Source: Actinomyces trachealis (GTDB lineage Bacteria; Actinomycetota; Actinomycetes; Actinomycetales; Actinomycetaceae). From it: DNA of 64,000 nt. The stretch is taken from positions 1,984,001 through 2,048,000 of the forward strand of contig NZ_CP065027.1 of assembly GCF_015711475.1 (NCBI RefSeq), given 5' to 3'. The position numbers and the translations under genes are program-made. Positions 25,202 through 34,008 of this stretch are shown here, piece after piece. The number at the start of each line of letters is the position of its first letter. The stretch's first letter is position 1. The notes beneath the pieces were generated by a model. The model was given only the letters and a program-made list of their open reading frames with translations. It was not told the origin of the DNA and searched no databases.

Positions 25202-26584
25202 ATGACCCTGTCACTGAGCGCCGCCGCCGCCCTGGCCGTCCCGCCGCACCTGCTGGTGCGCACCCAGCCACTGGCCCCCTCCCGGCTGCCTGGCGGCCCG
25301 CAGGCCCCGGACCTGCTGGCGCTGCTGGACGGCCGGGACGACGTCGTCTCCTGGGTGCGGGAGGGCCGCGGCCTGGTCGGGCTGGGGCGAGCCCTGGAGC
25401 TGCGGTCTGAGGGGGAGGCGCGGATCGAGGAGCTGCGGGCCGCCTGGCGGGCCACGGTCTACGCCTCCTGGTGGGAGGACCCCCTGGTGCGGCCGGGCAC
25501 TGGCCCGGTGGCGGTGGGAGCCGTCAGCTTCTCCCCCACCTCCGCCGCCAGCTCCGTGCTGGTGGTACCGGAGCTGCTGGTGGGCCTGGACGAGCAGGGG
25601 GCCTGGCTCACCCACGCCCAGGTGCTTGCCGCCGATGCAGAGACGACGCCGCCCACGCCGCAGCCGCCGACGGAGGAGCTGCTGGCCTCCCTGAGCCTCT
25701 CCCCCGCCCCGGTGCCGGAGCCTGTGGGGGCCGTGACCGCCCCGGGTGCCCAGCCCGAGGGCGCCTGGATGGGCAGCGTGGAGCAGGCCCGCGCGGCGCT
25801 GCTGCGCGGTGACCTGTCCAAGGTGGTGCTGGCCCGGGACGTCACCGCGGTGCCCCGGCGTCGCGGGCACACCGGGGACCTGCTGCGACGCCTGGCAGCG
25901 GCCTACTCGTCCTGCTGGACTTTCGCCGCCGACGGCATGCTCGGAGCTTCCCCGGAGCTGCTGGTGCGGCTGCGGGAGCGGAGGCTCACCAGCCGGGTGC
26001 TGGCCGGGACCGCCCGCCGTCACCCAGGCACCCCCCAGGAGCGGGAGGCGGAGGCCGCAGCGCTGGCCCGCTTGCTGGAGTCCTCCAGCAAGAACAACCG
26101 GGAGCACGCGCTGGCCCGGGCTTCCGCCCTGGAGGCGCTAGAGCCCCTGTGCGCGATGGTGGAGTGCCCGGAGCGTTTCGTGCTGACCCTGCCCAATGTG
26201 CTGCACCTGGCCAGCGACGTCACAGGCGTGGTGGCGGGGGACACCGGGGCCCTGTCCCTGGTGGGCGCCCTGCACCCAACGGCCGCCGTCTGCGGCACTC
26301 CCCGGCAGGAGGCTGCGGCCCTGATCGAGGAGCTGGAGGGCATGGACCGGGGCCGTTACGCCGGGCCGGTGGGCTGGGTGGACTGGCGGGGCGAGGGCGA
26401 GTGGTGCATCGCCCTGCGCAGCGCCCAGCTGGCCGGGGACGGCCGCGGCGGCCTGTCACCGCAGCTGCCCCTGCGGGTCTTTGGGGGCGGAGGGATCATG
26501 CCGGACTCGGAGGCTGCCGACGAGCTAGCCGAGACCAAGGCCAAGATGCGCCCGGTGCTGGAGGCCTTGGGAGCCACCGTCTGA
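25202..26584 (+). CDS. menF: Isochorismate synthase (menaquinone entry step)
   Basis: 460 residues, chorismate-binding fold. It converts chorismate to isochorismate. C-terminal signatures are present: SPELLVRLRERRLTSRVLAGT, LHPTAAVCGTPRQEA, GPVGWVDWRGEGEWCIALRS and RVFGGGGIMPDSEAADELAE with the Mg-binding Glu. The N-terminal ~190 residues are variable. Being in an operon with menG and in a window with the remaining men genes points to menaquinone rather than siderophore synthesis (an EntC-like role cannot be excluded by sequence). Confidence 0.92.
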   Translation: MTLSLSAAAALAVPPHLLVRTQPLAPSRLPGGPQAPDLLALLDGRDDVVSWVREGRGLVGLGRALELRSEGEARIEELRAAWRATVYASWWEDPLVRPGTGPVAVGAVSFSPTSAASSVLVVPELLVGLDEQGAWLTHAQVLAADAETTPPTPQPPTEELLASLSLSPAPVPEPVGAVTAPGAQPEGAWMGSVEQARAALLRGDLSKVVLARDVTAVPRRRGHTGDLLRRLAAAYSSCWTFAADGMLGASPELLVRLRERRLTSRVLAGTARRHPGTPQEREAEAAALARLLESSSKNNREHALARASALEALEPLCAMVECPERFVLTLPNVLHLASDVTGVVAGDTGALSLVGALHPTAAVCGTPRQEAAALIEELEGMDRGRYAGPVGWVDWRGEGEWCIALRSAQLAGDGRGGLSPQLPLRVFGGGGIMPDSEAADELAETKAKMRPVLEALGATV

Positions 26585-26615
26585 AGGCACCAGCACCGGG
26601 CAGTCGGCTGACGGC

Positions 26616-28196
26616 TCAGGAGTCGGCCCGCTCCGCCAAGGTCACCTGAATCTCCTCCCGCTTGCCGCCTCGGATGACGGTGAGTGTGGCCTGGTCGCCG
26701 GAGGAGTACTGGCGTACGAAGCCGGTGAGCGCTGCGGACTGGTTGGTGGACTTGCCGTCGATCGCGATCAGCACGTCCTGGGGGCGCAGGCCGGCCTTCT
26801 CTGCCGGTGATCCGGGCTCCACGGTCTGCACCTCCGCACCGACGCGGGTAACGCCCTCGGCGGAGACGGAGGTGTCCTTGAGAGTGACCCCCAGGTAGGC
26901 GTGAGTGGCCTTGCCGTTGGCGATGATCTGGTCGGCGACCTTCTTGGCGAGCTTCGCGGGGATCGCGAATCCGATACCGATAGAGCCGTTGGAACTCTTG
27001 GAGGCGGTAGCGATAGAGGAGTTGATGCCGATCACCGTCCCGCGCGCGTCAAAGAGCGGGCCGCCGGAGTTTCCGGGGTTGATGGCGGCGTCTACCTGGA
27101 TGGCGTTGGTCACTACCTGGCTGGTGGATCTACCCTCGCCCCCCAACAGGCCGCCGAGGAGCCCGCCCAGGCCGTCGAGGTCCTGTTGGCCGCCTTGCCC
27201 CTCAGAGTTCCTCTCCTCCTGGGTGGTGACGACGGGCCGGTTGAGTGCGGAGATGATGCCGGTGGTGACGGTGGAGGACAGCCCCAGCGGATTGCCGATG
27301 GCCATGACGCCCTGGCCGATCGCCAGGGCATCGGAGTCGCCGACGGTAGCCACCACCAGGTCCTTGGGCGGGTTGACCAGTTCGATGACCGCCAGGTCGG
27401 TGGCCGGGTCGGTGCCGGTGAGCCTAGCCTCGTAGATCCGCCCGTCGGCGAGGGTTACCTGGATCTTCTTGGCCCCCTGCACCACATGGTTGTTGGTGAT
27501 GATGTGGCCGGTGGCGTCGTAGATGACGCCCGAGCCTTGGGAGGTGCCGTCGTTGAGGGACACCGTGATGGCCACGACGGAGTTGCCCACCGCTGCGGAC
27601 ACGGCCTGCCAGTCAGCCGCCTTGGTGGTGTCCACGGGCTGAGTGGTACCGCCCTGCGTCGGGCGGGGCAAGGCTGACACGGCGGGGGCGCTGTTGGCGG
27701 GTCTGTCCAGGGAGCGGGTGACGACGGCGGCGCCTCCGGAGGCAAGCAGCGCCGTCACCACGGTGGCGCCCACCAGAGCGCCCCAGCCTGGGCCCCGACG
27801 GCGGTTGGCGCGAGAGCGGGGGGTCTCTGAAGGCTCGTAGACGGAGGCGGTGAAGGGTCTGGAAGCCGGGCCGGTGGTGTCAAGGGCCGGGGCGGTGCGC
27901 TCAAAGCTGTAGCCCGCTGGCGTGGCGGGGGCGCTGGTGTAGGTGCTGTCGGAGAGCGACGAGCCGTTGGTCGACTCCGCGACGGGGGGCTCCTGCGCGT
28001 AGGGGTAGAAGGAGCGCTCCGGGCCGGAGGCCTGCTGGGGGGTGGGATGGGGGACGGCCGGGGGTGCCGGGGGCTCAGGGGCGGAGGCGCTGACAGGCCC
28101 CGGACGGTAGGTGCGAGGGTCGCTCCAGGAGCTGCTGGTGCGAGAAGTCTCGTCGTCGGGGTTCGGTCCACCAGTGGTCTCGTCGTAGATGCTCAT
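26616..28196 (-). CDS. Membrane-anchored HtrA/DegP-like serine protease with PDZ domain
   Basis: 526 residues. A ~140-residue disordered cytosolic N-terminus (Pro/Ser/Thr-rich) leads to one transmembrane helix (GALVGATVVTALLASGGAAV), then a trypsin-like domain with catalytic His in ITNNHVVQGAKK, Asp in DPATDLAVIELV and Ser in INPGNSGGPLFDARG, then a PDZ domain (from about residue 425, with GSPAEKAGLRPQDVLIAIDG). Actinobacterial HtrAs act in envelope protein quality control. RBS GAAGGA precedes the start. A 32-bp repeat motif lies ~147 bp upstream. Confidence 0.93.
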   Translation of the reverse strand: MSIYDETTGGPNPDDETSRTSSSWSDPRTYRPGPVSASAPEPPAPPAVPHPTPQQASGPERSFYPYAQEPPVAESTNGSSLSDSTYTSAPATPAGYSFERTAPALDTTGPASRPFTASVYEPSETPRSRANRRRGPGWGALVGATVVTALLASGGAAVVTRSLDRPANSAPAVSALPRPTQGGTTQPVDTTKAADWQAVSAAVGNSVVAITVSLNDGTSQGSGVIYDATGHIITNNHVVQGAKKIQVTLADGRIYEARLTGTDPATDLAVIELVNPPKDLVVATVGDSDALAIGQGVMAIGNPLGLSSTVTTGIISALNRPVVTTQEERNSEGQGGQQDLDGLGGLLGGLLGGEGRSTSQVVTNAIQVDAAINPGNSGGPLFDARGTVIGINSSIATASKSSNGSIGIGFAIPAKLAKKVADQIIANGKATHAYLGVTLKDTSVSAEGVTRVGAEVQTVEPGSPAEKAGLRPQDVLIAIDGKSTNQSAALTGFVRQYSSGDQATLTVIRGGKREEIQVTLAERADS

Positions 28197-28526
28197 GTTC
28201 CTTCTTCCGGACGGTCTTTCCGTGGTTTAGATAAGGACAGCCAACGTGTTCCATCTGGGCCGTTGCCCAAGCCTGTCTGGAACTTACCTGTGAACCTCCC
28301 GTCATCCCCAGTGTCCCCACTCACAACCCCCTCCCCAACTTCGCGAGACCGGGACATATGGCCCGCGAGACCGGTCAACCTGTGAACAGCTCACGGCCAG
28401 CGGGCCTGAGACCGGCTGCTCGACGACGGCGCAGCCGCTGGGGCTGGCGATCTCTTTCCGGCCGCCGCCCACGCCGTCCTCTCCAAGCGGGATAGCGAGG
28501 GCCGGTCTCTCTCCCCCGCCCGGCGG
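28197..28526. other. 330-bp region between htrA-like gene and menD 3-prime end
   Basis: No gene is seen. It contains a copy of the 32-bp two-half-site motif (28343-28374) and otherwise C/G-rich sequence expected to hold the protease promoter (minus) and the menD terminator. No convincing terminator hairpin with T-tract was found. Confidence 0.5.
28343..28374 (-). repeat. 32-bp intergenic motif, copy A (best match)
   Basis: GCGAGACCGG occurs twice in direct orientation with a 12-bp spacer GACATATGGCCC. The two half-sites begin 22 bp apart (about two helical turns). It lies upstream of the minus-strand HtrA-like gene. Three related copies occur at 44319, 50264 and 63616, each in the same orientation relative to the downstream gene. 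Confidence 0.7.
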
Positions 28527-30395
28527 TCACGCTCGAAGGCAGATGTGCAGGAGGCTGAGCCCTTTTATCGGCCGGGACAGCAGCTCTCGGACCTCCTCCG
28601 GCGTGGAAGGCTGATAGACGACGGCGCCCAGGGCCCGTCCCAGGGCGGCGATATCCGTGGCCTGCGGGGTGGTGAAGCAACGGGCGAAGTCCGGCGCGGG
28701 CGTGACGGCCGGGTACTCCAGGCTGGAGAAGATGGCGCCCCCGGCGTCGTCCAGCACTACCACCTGCAGGTCTACCTGCTGCTCCAGCACGCCACGGTTC
28801 AGGCTCATGGCGTCGTGCAGGAAGCTGAGGTCGCCGAGGAGCACGCGCACCGGCCCCCCACTGGCCAGGGCGACGCCGACGGCGGTGGCCAGGGTGCCGT
28901 CTATCCCGGCCAGGCCCCGGTTAGCCAGGGGGTGCGGCGCCTTCCCTGCCGGGGGTGCGGCCAGGCGGTCCAGGCGGCGGATGGTCATGGATGAGCCCAG
29001 CACCAGCCGGGGGCGGGGGGTGTCCCCCGGGGCGTTGAGGTCGGTGCAGGCGGCGTCCCACACGGCGGTGGCGACGGCGTCGGCGCTCAAGGCGCTCACG
29101 GCAGACGGCTCGGGCAGCGCGGGCAGCTCCGCGACGGCCTGCTGCCAGCTGGGGAGCCAGTCGGTGGGGGCGGGGCCCACCCCCAGGGTGGATGCGGTCC
29201 GGGCGGCGTCCGGGGGCGGCTGGTGACCTGGGTGGGGAGCAGCGGGGAGGACGCGGCTGGTGGTCCCGGCGACGTCGGTCCAGCGGGCGGTGCTGGTGAC
29301 GACGTCGATGGGCAGATCGGTTCGGGCGAGCAGGGCACTAATGGGGCGGGTGAGGCTGGGGCGCCCCAGCACCACCACATGCTCAGCCTGCTGGGCTAGT
29401 GCGGCACCGGCGTCGGTGCGCAACAGTTCGGCGTAGCGGGTGAGCGCGTTGGGGCCTCCCCGCGCACCGGAGGTGGGTTCGGCCAGCAGCGGCCAACCCA
29501 GGTGTTCAGCCAGGGCGCGGGCGCACCGCCCGGTGGAGTCCACGCTGTCTCCGGCGATGACGAGACCTCTCCTGGGAGTGCAGTCAGGCGGGGCGGGGGA
29601 AAGGCTAGCCACCGGGGCCTGGACGGGCTGCTGGCCAGGGGCGGGCCCGGTCGCGGTGAGGACGGGGGCGTGGCCGTAGGCGTCGAGGGTGGGGGCCAGG
29701 GGCAGGCGGAAGCGGATGTTGACCTGGGCGGGGCCCGGGTCGTTGCTGAGGGTGCCGCGGGCGGCCTCCACGGCGCGGCGCAGCTGCCCTCCGATGGCCC
29801 GCTCCCCAGATTGCGGTCCGAGGTCGGTCATAAGGTCGGCGGGCAGGTCCACGACGGCGCGGGTGGCGTCCCCGAAGATGCGGATCTGCTCGGTGGTCTG
29901 GTTGGCACCGGTGCCGACGAGTTCGTGGGGGCGGTCAGCGCTGATCACTAGCAGGGGGATGCCTGCGGTGTCGGCCTCAGCGACGGCGGGGTGCAGGTTA
30001 GCGACGGCTGTGCCGGAGGTGGTGACGACGGCGGCGGGGCGGCGCCAGTCCTGCTGTAGGTCGGCGCGGGCCAGCCCCAGGGCGATGAAGCCCGCACTGC
30101 GCTCGTCTAAGACCACACACAGATTCAGGTGCCCGGCAGCCTCGGCATCTAGGAGCGCTGGCACGAGTGGGGCGGAGCGGGAGCCGGGGGCAAGGACCAC
30201 GTGCCGCACGCCCAGGCGCACCAACGCCTGAACCAGGGCGCGGGCCGCCTGGATGGATGGCGGTTGGGTGGAGATGCTGGCGTCCGCAGTGCCTGCGGGG
30301 ATAGTTGCGTGGGTAGCTGTCTGGGTTGCAGCGTGGGAGGTGCCTTGAGCCGCTGGGATTGCGGGAGCGGTAGGGGCTACGGCGGCGTCGTTCAT
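28527..30395 (-). CDS. menD: SEPHCHC synthase (menaquinone)
   Basis: 622 residues, a thiamine-diphosphate enzyme joining 2-oxoglutarate and isochorismate. VLAPGSRSAPLVPALL, the catalytic-Glu region LDERSAGFIALGLAR, and TSGTAVANLHPAVAEA form the Pyr domain; the ThDP/Mg segment is GDLSFLHDAMSLNRG followed by VVVLDDAGGAIFSSLEYP. The first ~45 residues are an Ala/Thr-rich low-complexity leader, so a later start is possible. It overlaps menC by 4 bp (ATGA). Confidence 0.95.
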   Translation of the reverse strand: MNDAAVAPTAPAIPAAQGTSHAATQTATHATIPAGTADASISTQPPSIQAARALVQALVRLGVRHVVLAPGSRSAPLVPALLDAEAAGHLNLCVVLDERSAGFIALGLARADLQQDWRRPAAVVTTSGTAVANLHPAVAEADTAGIPLLVISADRPHELVGTGANQTTEQIRIFGDATRAVVDLPADLMTDLGPQSGERAIGGQLRRAVEAARGTLSNDPGPAQVNIRFRLPLAPTLDAYGHAPVLTATGPAPGQQPVQAPVASLSPAPPDCTPRRGLVIAGDSVDSTGRCARALAEHLGWPLLAEPTSGARGGPNALTRYAELLRTDAGAALAQQAEHVVVLGRPSLTRPISALLARTDLPIDVVTSTARWTDVAGTTSRVLPAAPHPGHQPPPDAARTASTLGVGPAPTDWLPSWQQAVAELPALPEPSAVSALSADAVATAVWDAACTDLNAPGDTPRPRLVLGSSMTIRRLDRLAAPPAGKAPHPLANRGLAGIDGTLATAVGVALASGGPVRVLLGDLSFLHDAMSLNRGVLEQQVDLQVVVLDDAGGAIFSSLEYPAVTPAPDFARCFTTPQATDIAALGRALGAVVYQPSTPEEVRELLSRPIKGLSLLHICLRA

Positions 30396-31492
30396 GCGGT
30401 GCCAGCCAGGCTGGTGCGCAAGGCGTCGAGGATGTGCCCCAGGCGGGTTTGCCAGCGGGCAGTGACCTCAACATCTGCCATAACGGCGGGCAGGAGGTTA
30501 CGGGAGACGCGCAGGCGGTGCAACGCCAGGGTGCCGTCTTTGGGCGTCAGGCTGGGCACAGCCACGTCCTGGCGCAGCAGGCTGATGGTGCCTAGGCCGC
30601 AGGCGTGGTCCAGGCGAGGCAGGGCGGCGGCCAGCTGCAGGCCCGCGTGCAGCCCGACGCTGGTGTCTAGGGCGGAGGAGACGACCACGGGCAGCCCAAG
30701 CTGCTCGGCCAGGTGCAGGGCGGCGTTGACTCCACCTAGCGGGGCGGTTTTGAGGATGGCGATGTCGGCGGCTTCCTGGCGGATGACCTCCAGGGGGTCG
30801 GGGGCGAGGCGGATGGACTCGTCGGCGGCGATGGGCACGTCGGTCTCGCGGCGCAGGCGGGCCAGGTCCGCGGTGGTGCGGCAGGGCTGCTCGACGTACT
30901 CCAGGCCCCCGGCGGCCTGGTCCATGAGGGGCAGGCGGGTGCGGGCGGTTTCCAGATCCCAGGCGCCGTTGACGTCGATGCGTATGGTGCCGTCTGGTCC
31001 CAGGGCTCCGCGTACGGCCTCCAGGCGGGCCAGGTCGTCCCGCAGGGCGTCCTGGCTGCCTGCGACCTTGACCTTCACGGTGGTGCAGCCGCTTTGCTGC
31101 ACCAGGGTGTGCGCGGCGGCGGCGTCGATCTCGGGGACGGTGAGGTTCACCTGGATCGCGTGACGGCGGGGCTCGGGCAGGGGCTGGCCGTCCAGGGAGC
31201 GTCCTTGGGCCTGTTCCAGGGCGGAGGCGAGCCAGGGGGCGGAGGCGGTGGCGGCGTAATCCCAGAAGGGGGCAGCCTCCCCCCAGCCTGCGGGTCCGTG
31301 CAGGAGGAGCCCGTCACGGCGCAGCAGGCCGCGGAAGCGGGTACGCAGGGGGATGTCGTAGACGACGGCACGGTCGATGCCGGTGAGTAGGCCGAGCCGG
31401 TCCTGGGCGCGCAGGGGCTCCAGGTCCAGTTCTCCGGGGGTGACTGAGTCTGGGGGCAGCAGGGCGTGCCTTCCGGGTTTCCTCTCAGTCAT
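30392..31492 (-). CDS. menC: o-Succinylbenzoate synthase
   Basis: 366 residues, enolase superfamily, dehydrating SHCHC to o-succinylbenzoate. The KxK catalytic motif is in TTVKVKVAG; metal ligands are in IRIDVNGAWD, EYVEQPC and IAADESI, and the opposite base lies in AILKTAPLGG. The C-terminal ~50 residues (after GLGTISLLRQDV) exceed the shortest homologues but are usual in actinobacteria. It is upstream of and overlapping menD; the order menC-menD on the minus strand suggests one transcript. Confidence 0.94.
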   Translation of the reverse strand: MTERKPGRHALLPPDSVTPGELDLEPLRAQDRLGLLTGIDRAVVYDIPLRTRFRGLLRRDGLLLHGPAGWGEAAPFWDYAATASAPWLASALEQAQGRSLDGQPLPEPRRHAIQVNLTVPEIDAAAAHTLVQQSGCTTVKVKVAGSQDALRDDLARLEAVRGALGPDGTIRIDVNGAWDLETARTRLPLMDQAAGGLEYVEQPCRTTADLARLRRETDVPIAADESIRLAPDPLEVIRQEAADIAILKTAPLGGVNAALHLAEQLGLPVVVSSALDTSVGLHAGLQLAAALPRLDHACGLGTISLLRQDVAVPSLTPKDGTLALHRLRVSRNLLPAVMADVEVTARWQTRLGHILDALRTSLAGTA

Positions 31493-31519
31493 GGAGCCAG
31501 GATAGCCAGGACGGCGGAG

Positions 31520-31678
31520 TAGTGCCCCTTAGAGTGGTGTAGTCGGCGGCTGAGCCTGTCCGACACCTCGCCCCGTTCCCGCCACCTGAACCCATTTCCG
31601 ACACCTCAGTTGCTGCAACCAGGGTGTCGCAAACGGGTTCGGGTGTCGGTGGCGGCCAGTAGCGCCCGTGGGGCACTA
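31520..31678. repeat. MITE-like inverted-repeat element upstream of menC
   Basis: A 159-bp segment starts with TAGTGCCCC (31520-31528) and ends with its exact complement GGGGCACTA (31670-31678). Inside, an 18-bp arm at 31588-31605 (GAACCC..., ending GACACC) pairs with 31623-31640 at 16 of 18 positions around a loop that itself contains GTTGC-T-GCAAC. CCGCCACC (31579-31586) and GGTGGCGG (31648-31655) are also complementary. No coding potential and no clear target duplication. Alternatively a complex terminator or regulatory RNA hairpin. Confidence 0.5.
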
Positions 31679-31730
31679 ACCATGCCCGGAGTCAAGCCTG
31701 AAGACCCATAGTGCTGCTTGCCAGTTCAGT

Positions 31731-32869
31731 TCAGAGCCAAAGTCGCCCAGTGCTTTCAAAGGCACTAGAGGATACGGTGAACAATCCTGCCCGGAGCGTT
31801 CCAACATGCCACCTTGTGGACGAGTTCGGCTGGGCTGCCTCGAAAGTCCTTACCTTGCCGTCACTGAAGGTTAGGGCGACACGGGGGCGCGCTTGGTCGA
31901 CGGTGTGATGCCGTTCGGGATGGCACACGATCACAACGATGATCTCCGCGTTCGCCGATGAATACCGTCGACTCCGCTGAGGAGAGTGACCGGATGTTCT
32001 CGCGAAACGCGACCCGCGATCGGTCGGATCCACCGACACGGCCCATCGCGGTCTTACCGATCGGACCGTGCGCCACAATCGTCACCCGAGCCCGAGGTAG
32101 TGCTCGTGCGTAATCCCGCTCCGTGACGCCGTGACGTGCGGCCGCAGCACGGCGATAGTGTTTAACTTCGATAGCCATGTCCGTGTCGGACGAATCTTGT
32201 CCCGATCTGAGGAACCGATAGTCCGGTTGGACTCCCTGTTTGCAACCGTGGGCTAACACACCCAACGCGGCAGACCTGACCTCTGCCCATAGTTCTACTG
32301 GGCCGACCCGGTCTTCAAAGGTCGCGATCTTGGTCTCTTTGAACGGAAAAGTCAGCCTTCCGTTCACTACCGCGAACCGAAGGTGCTGCCCTTTGAATGC
32401 TTCAGCGATAACACAGACTACCCACGCTGAGTACAGTTCATGGCGCTTCCCCCACGTACACGAGGGAGACACCACGTGCCACCGCTGGATCGCCTGCCTC
32501 CGGTGCTGCAGGCAAGGTGAAGCCCCACCTATCCGCGCTCCCCTCACGCAGGCTGTGCGCTTCGGCATTGTCGAGTTGCCACATCTTGGGCAACGGATAC
32601 TCCCATCGCTGTGGCGAAAGTACGAATGAACCTCGCGCAGCCTGCGCGCGATCCAAGGTCGCGACGGCACTCCGGAACTGCGCCAAGGACTGGTCCAACA
32701 CGTCTCCCTCATCGAACTCATAGGAAATAGTGAGTTTCTCCTTCGTCGCGTGTGAGGCGGCAATGTCGGCGTAGAGCGACAGCAGGTCACGCATGAAACC
32801 AGCAAACGAATCCACCACCGGCGACATTGCCCGCAACAAGTCCCGTGCGGTCCATCCGGCGACTTCCAT
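31731..32869 (-). pseudogene. PD-(D/E)XK nuclease-like protein, two frameshifts
   Basis: Three successive minus-strand frames join into one protein. Frame 1 (32869 to ~32450): MEVAGWTARDLLRAMSPVVD ... VARGVSLVYVG. Frame 2 (to ~31960): KRHELYSAWVVCVIAEAFKG ... GVQPDYRF ... DTDMAIEVKHYRRAA, with the PD...E-x-K nuclease signature. Frame 3 (to 31731): EIIVVIVCHPERHHTVDQ ... ALTFSDGKVRTFEA. Each junction fits one extra base, the first in a GGGGG run. The helical N-terminus, ELYSAWVV segment and EVK motif recall McrC-like/DUF2357 nucleases, but that is only a resemblance. It sits between menC and menB like a decayed defence gene. Confidence 0.6.
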
Positions 32870-32909
32870 CCGCCGCGTGTCCGCCGCACCCGCCCCTTAC
32901 CCTGGGCCC

Positions 32910-33941
32910 ATGACCTACCCGCTACCCAGCCGCGTCTCCGAGATCTTTGACCCGACCCGTTGGCGGGAGGTGGAGGGCTTCCCCAACCGCTGCCCGCAGC
33001 CGGGCGGGCTGACTGACGTGACCTATCACCGGGGCTGTGAGCGGGACGCGGCCGGGAAGTGGCTGCGTGACCTGCCGGTGATGCGGGTGGCCCTGGACCG
33101 CCCCGAGTTGCGCAACGCCTTTCGCCCGCACACGGTGGACGAGCTCTACCGGGTGCTGGACCACGCACGTATGAGCGGGGACGTGGGCGCCGTCGTCCTG
33201 ACCGGTAACGGCCCCTCCCCCAAGGACGGCGGCTGGGGCTTCTGCTCAGGCGGGGACCAGCGCATCCGGGGCCGCGACGGATACCACTATGAGGGCGCTC
33301 CCGGCCAGGCCCCGATGGACCTGCCGCAGGCGGAGGACCACGACGCCGAGGTGGCGGCCCGCCGCTCCCGGATCGACGCCGCCCGCGCGGGCAGGCTGCA
33401 CATCCTGGAGGTGCAGCGGCTGATCCGCACCATGCCCAAGGTGGTTATCGCCGCCGTCAGTGGCTGGGCGGCGGGCGGCGGGCACTCCTTGAACGTGGTG
33501 TGCGACCTGTCACTGGCCAGCCTGGAGCACGCGCGTTTCAAGCAGACTGACGCGAACGTGGGCAGCTTCGATGCGGGCTACGGCTCGGCCCTGCTGGCCC
33601 GCCAGGTGGGTGACAAGCGGGCGCGGGAGATATTCTTCTTGGCCCGCACCTACGACGCCGCCACCGCTGAACGCTGGGGGGTGGTTAACGAGGTGGTGCC
33701 GCATGCCGAGCTGGAGGAGCGGGCCCTGGAGTGGGCGGTCATGGTGGCCTCCAAGTCCCCCCAAGCGATCCGCATGCTCAAGTTGGCCTTCAACCTGGCC
33801 GACGATGGCCTGGCGGGCCAGCAGGTCTTTGCCGGGGAGGCCACCCGCCTGGCCTATATGACTGACGAGGCAGTGGAGGGCCGGGACGCCTTCCTGCAGC
33901 GCCGCGAGCCGGACTGGTCGCCTTTCCCCTACTACTTCTGA
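32910..33941 (+). CDS. menB: 1,4-Dihydroxy-2-naphthoyl-CoA synthase
   Basis: 343 residues, crotonase fold, cyclising o-succinylbenzoyl-CoA. Conserved blocks: RPELRNAFRPHTVDEL, GWGFCSGGDQRIRGRDGY, SGWAAGGGHSLNVVCDLS, KQTDANVGSFDAGYGSALLARQVG and the C-terminal WSPFPYYF, which is near-invariant in MenB. The ATG at 32910 is where conservation starts. Monocistronic; separated from menC by the nuclease remnant. Confidence 0.95.
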   Translation: MTYPLPSRVSEIFDPTRWREVEGFPNRCPQPGGLTDVTYHRGCERDAAGKWLRDLPVMRVALDRPELRNAFRPHTVDELYRVLDHARMSGDVGAVVLTGNGPSPKDGGWGFCSGGDQRIRGRDGYHYEGAPGQAPMDLPQAEDHDAEVAARRSRIDAARAGRLHILEVQRLIRTMPKVVIAAVSGWAAGGGHSLNVVCDLSLASLEHARFKQTDANVGSFDAGYGSALLARQVGDKRAREIFFLARTYDAATAERWGVVNEVVPHAELEERALEWAVMVASKSPQAIRMLKLAFNLADDGLAGQQVFAGEATRLAYMTDEAVEGRDAFLQRREPDWSPFPYYF

Positions 33942-33957
33942 CTACTTTTGAGCTATT

Positions 33958-34002
33958 CGCCTGGGCCGCCCCTAGGGACCTGAGCCCGCGCACCCCCAGG
34001 CG
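33958..34002. terminator. Weak bidirectional terminator candidate between menB and rskA-like gene
   Basis: CGCCTGGG (33958-33965) and CCCAGGCG (33995-34002) are exact complements enclosing a 29-nt GC-rich loop between two convergent genes. No T-tract, so efficiency is doubtful. Confidence 0.35.
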
Positions 34003-34008
34003 TGCGCT

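Noticed and set aside
31861..33168. A 435-codon minus-strand open frame taken as one gene
   Set aside because: Only its middle third is protein-like; the first part overlaps menB antisense and the nuclease domain continues from and into other frames, so it is part of a frameshifted pseudogene.
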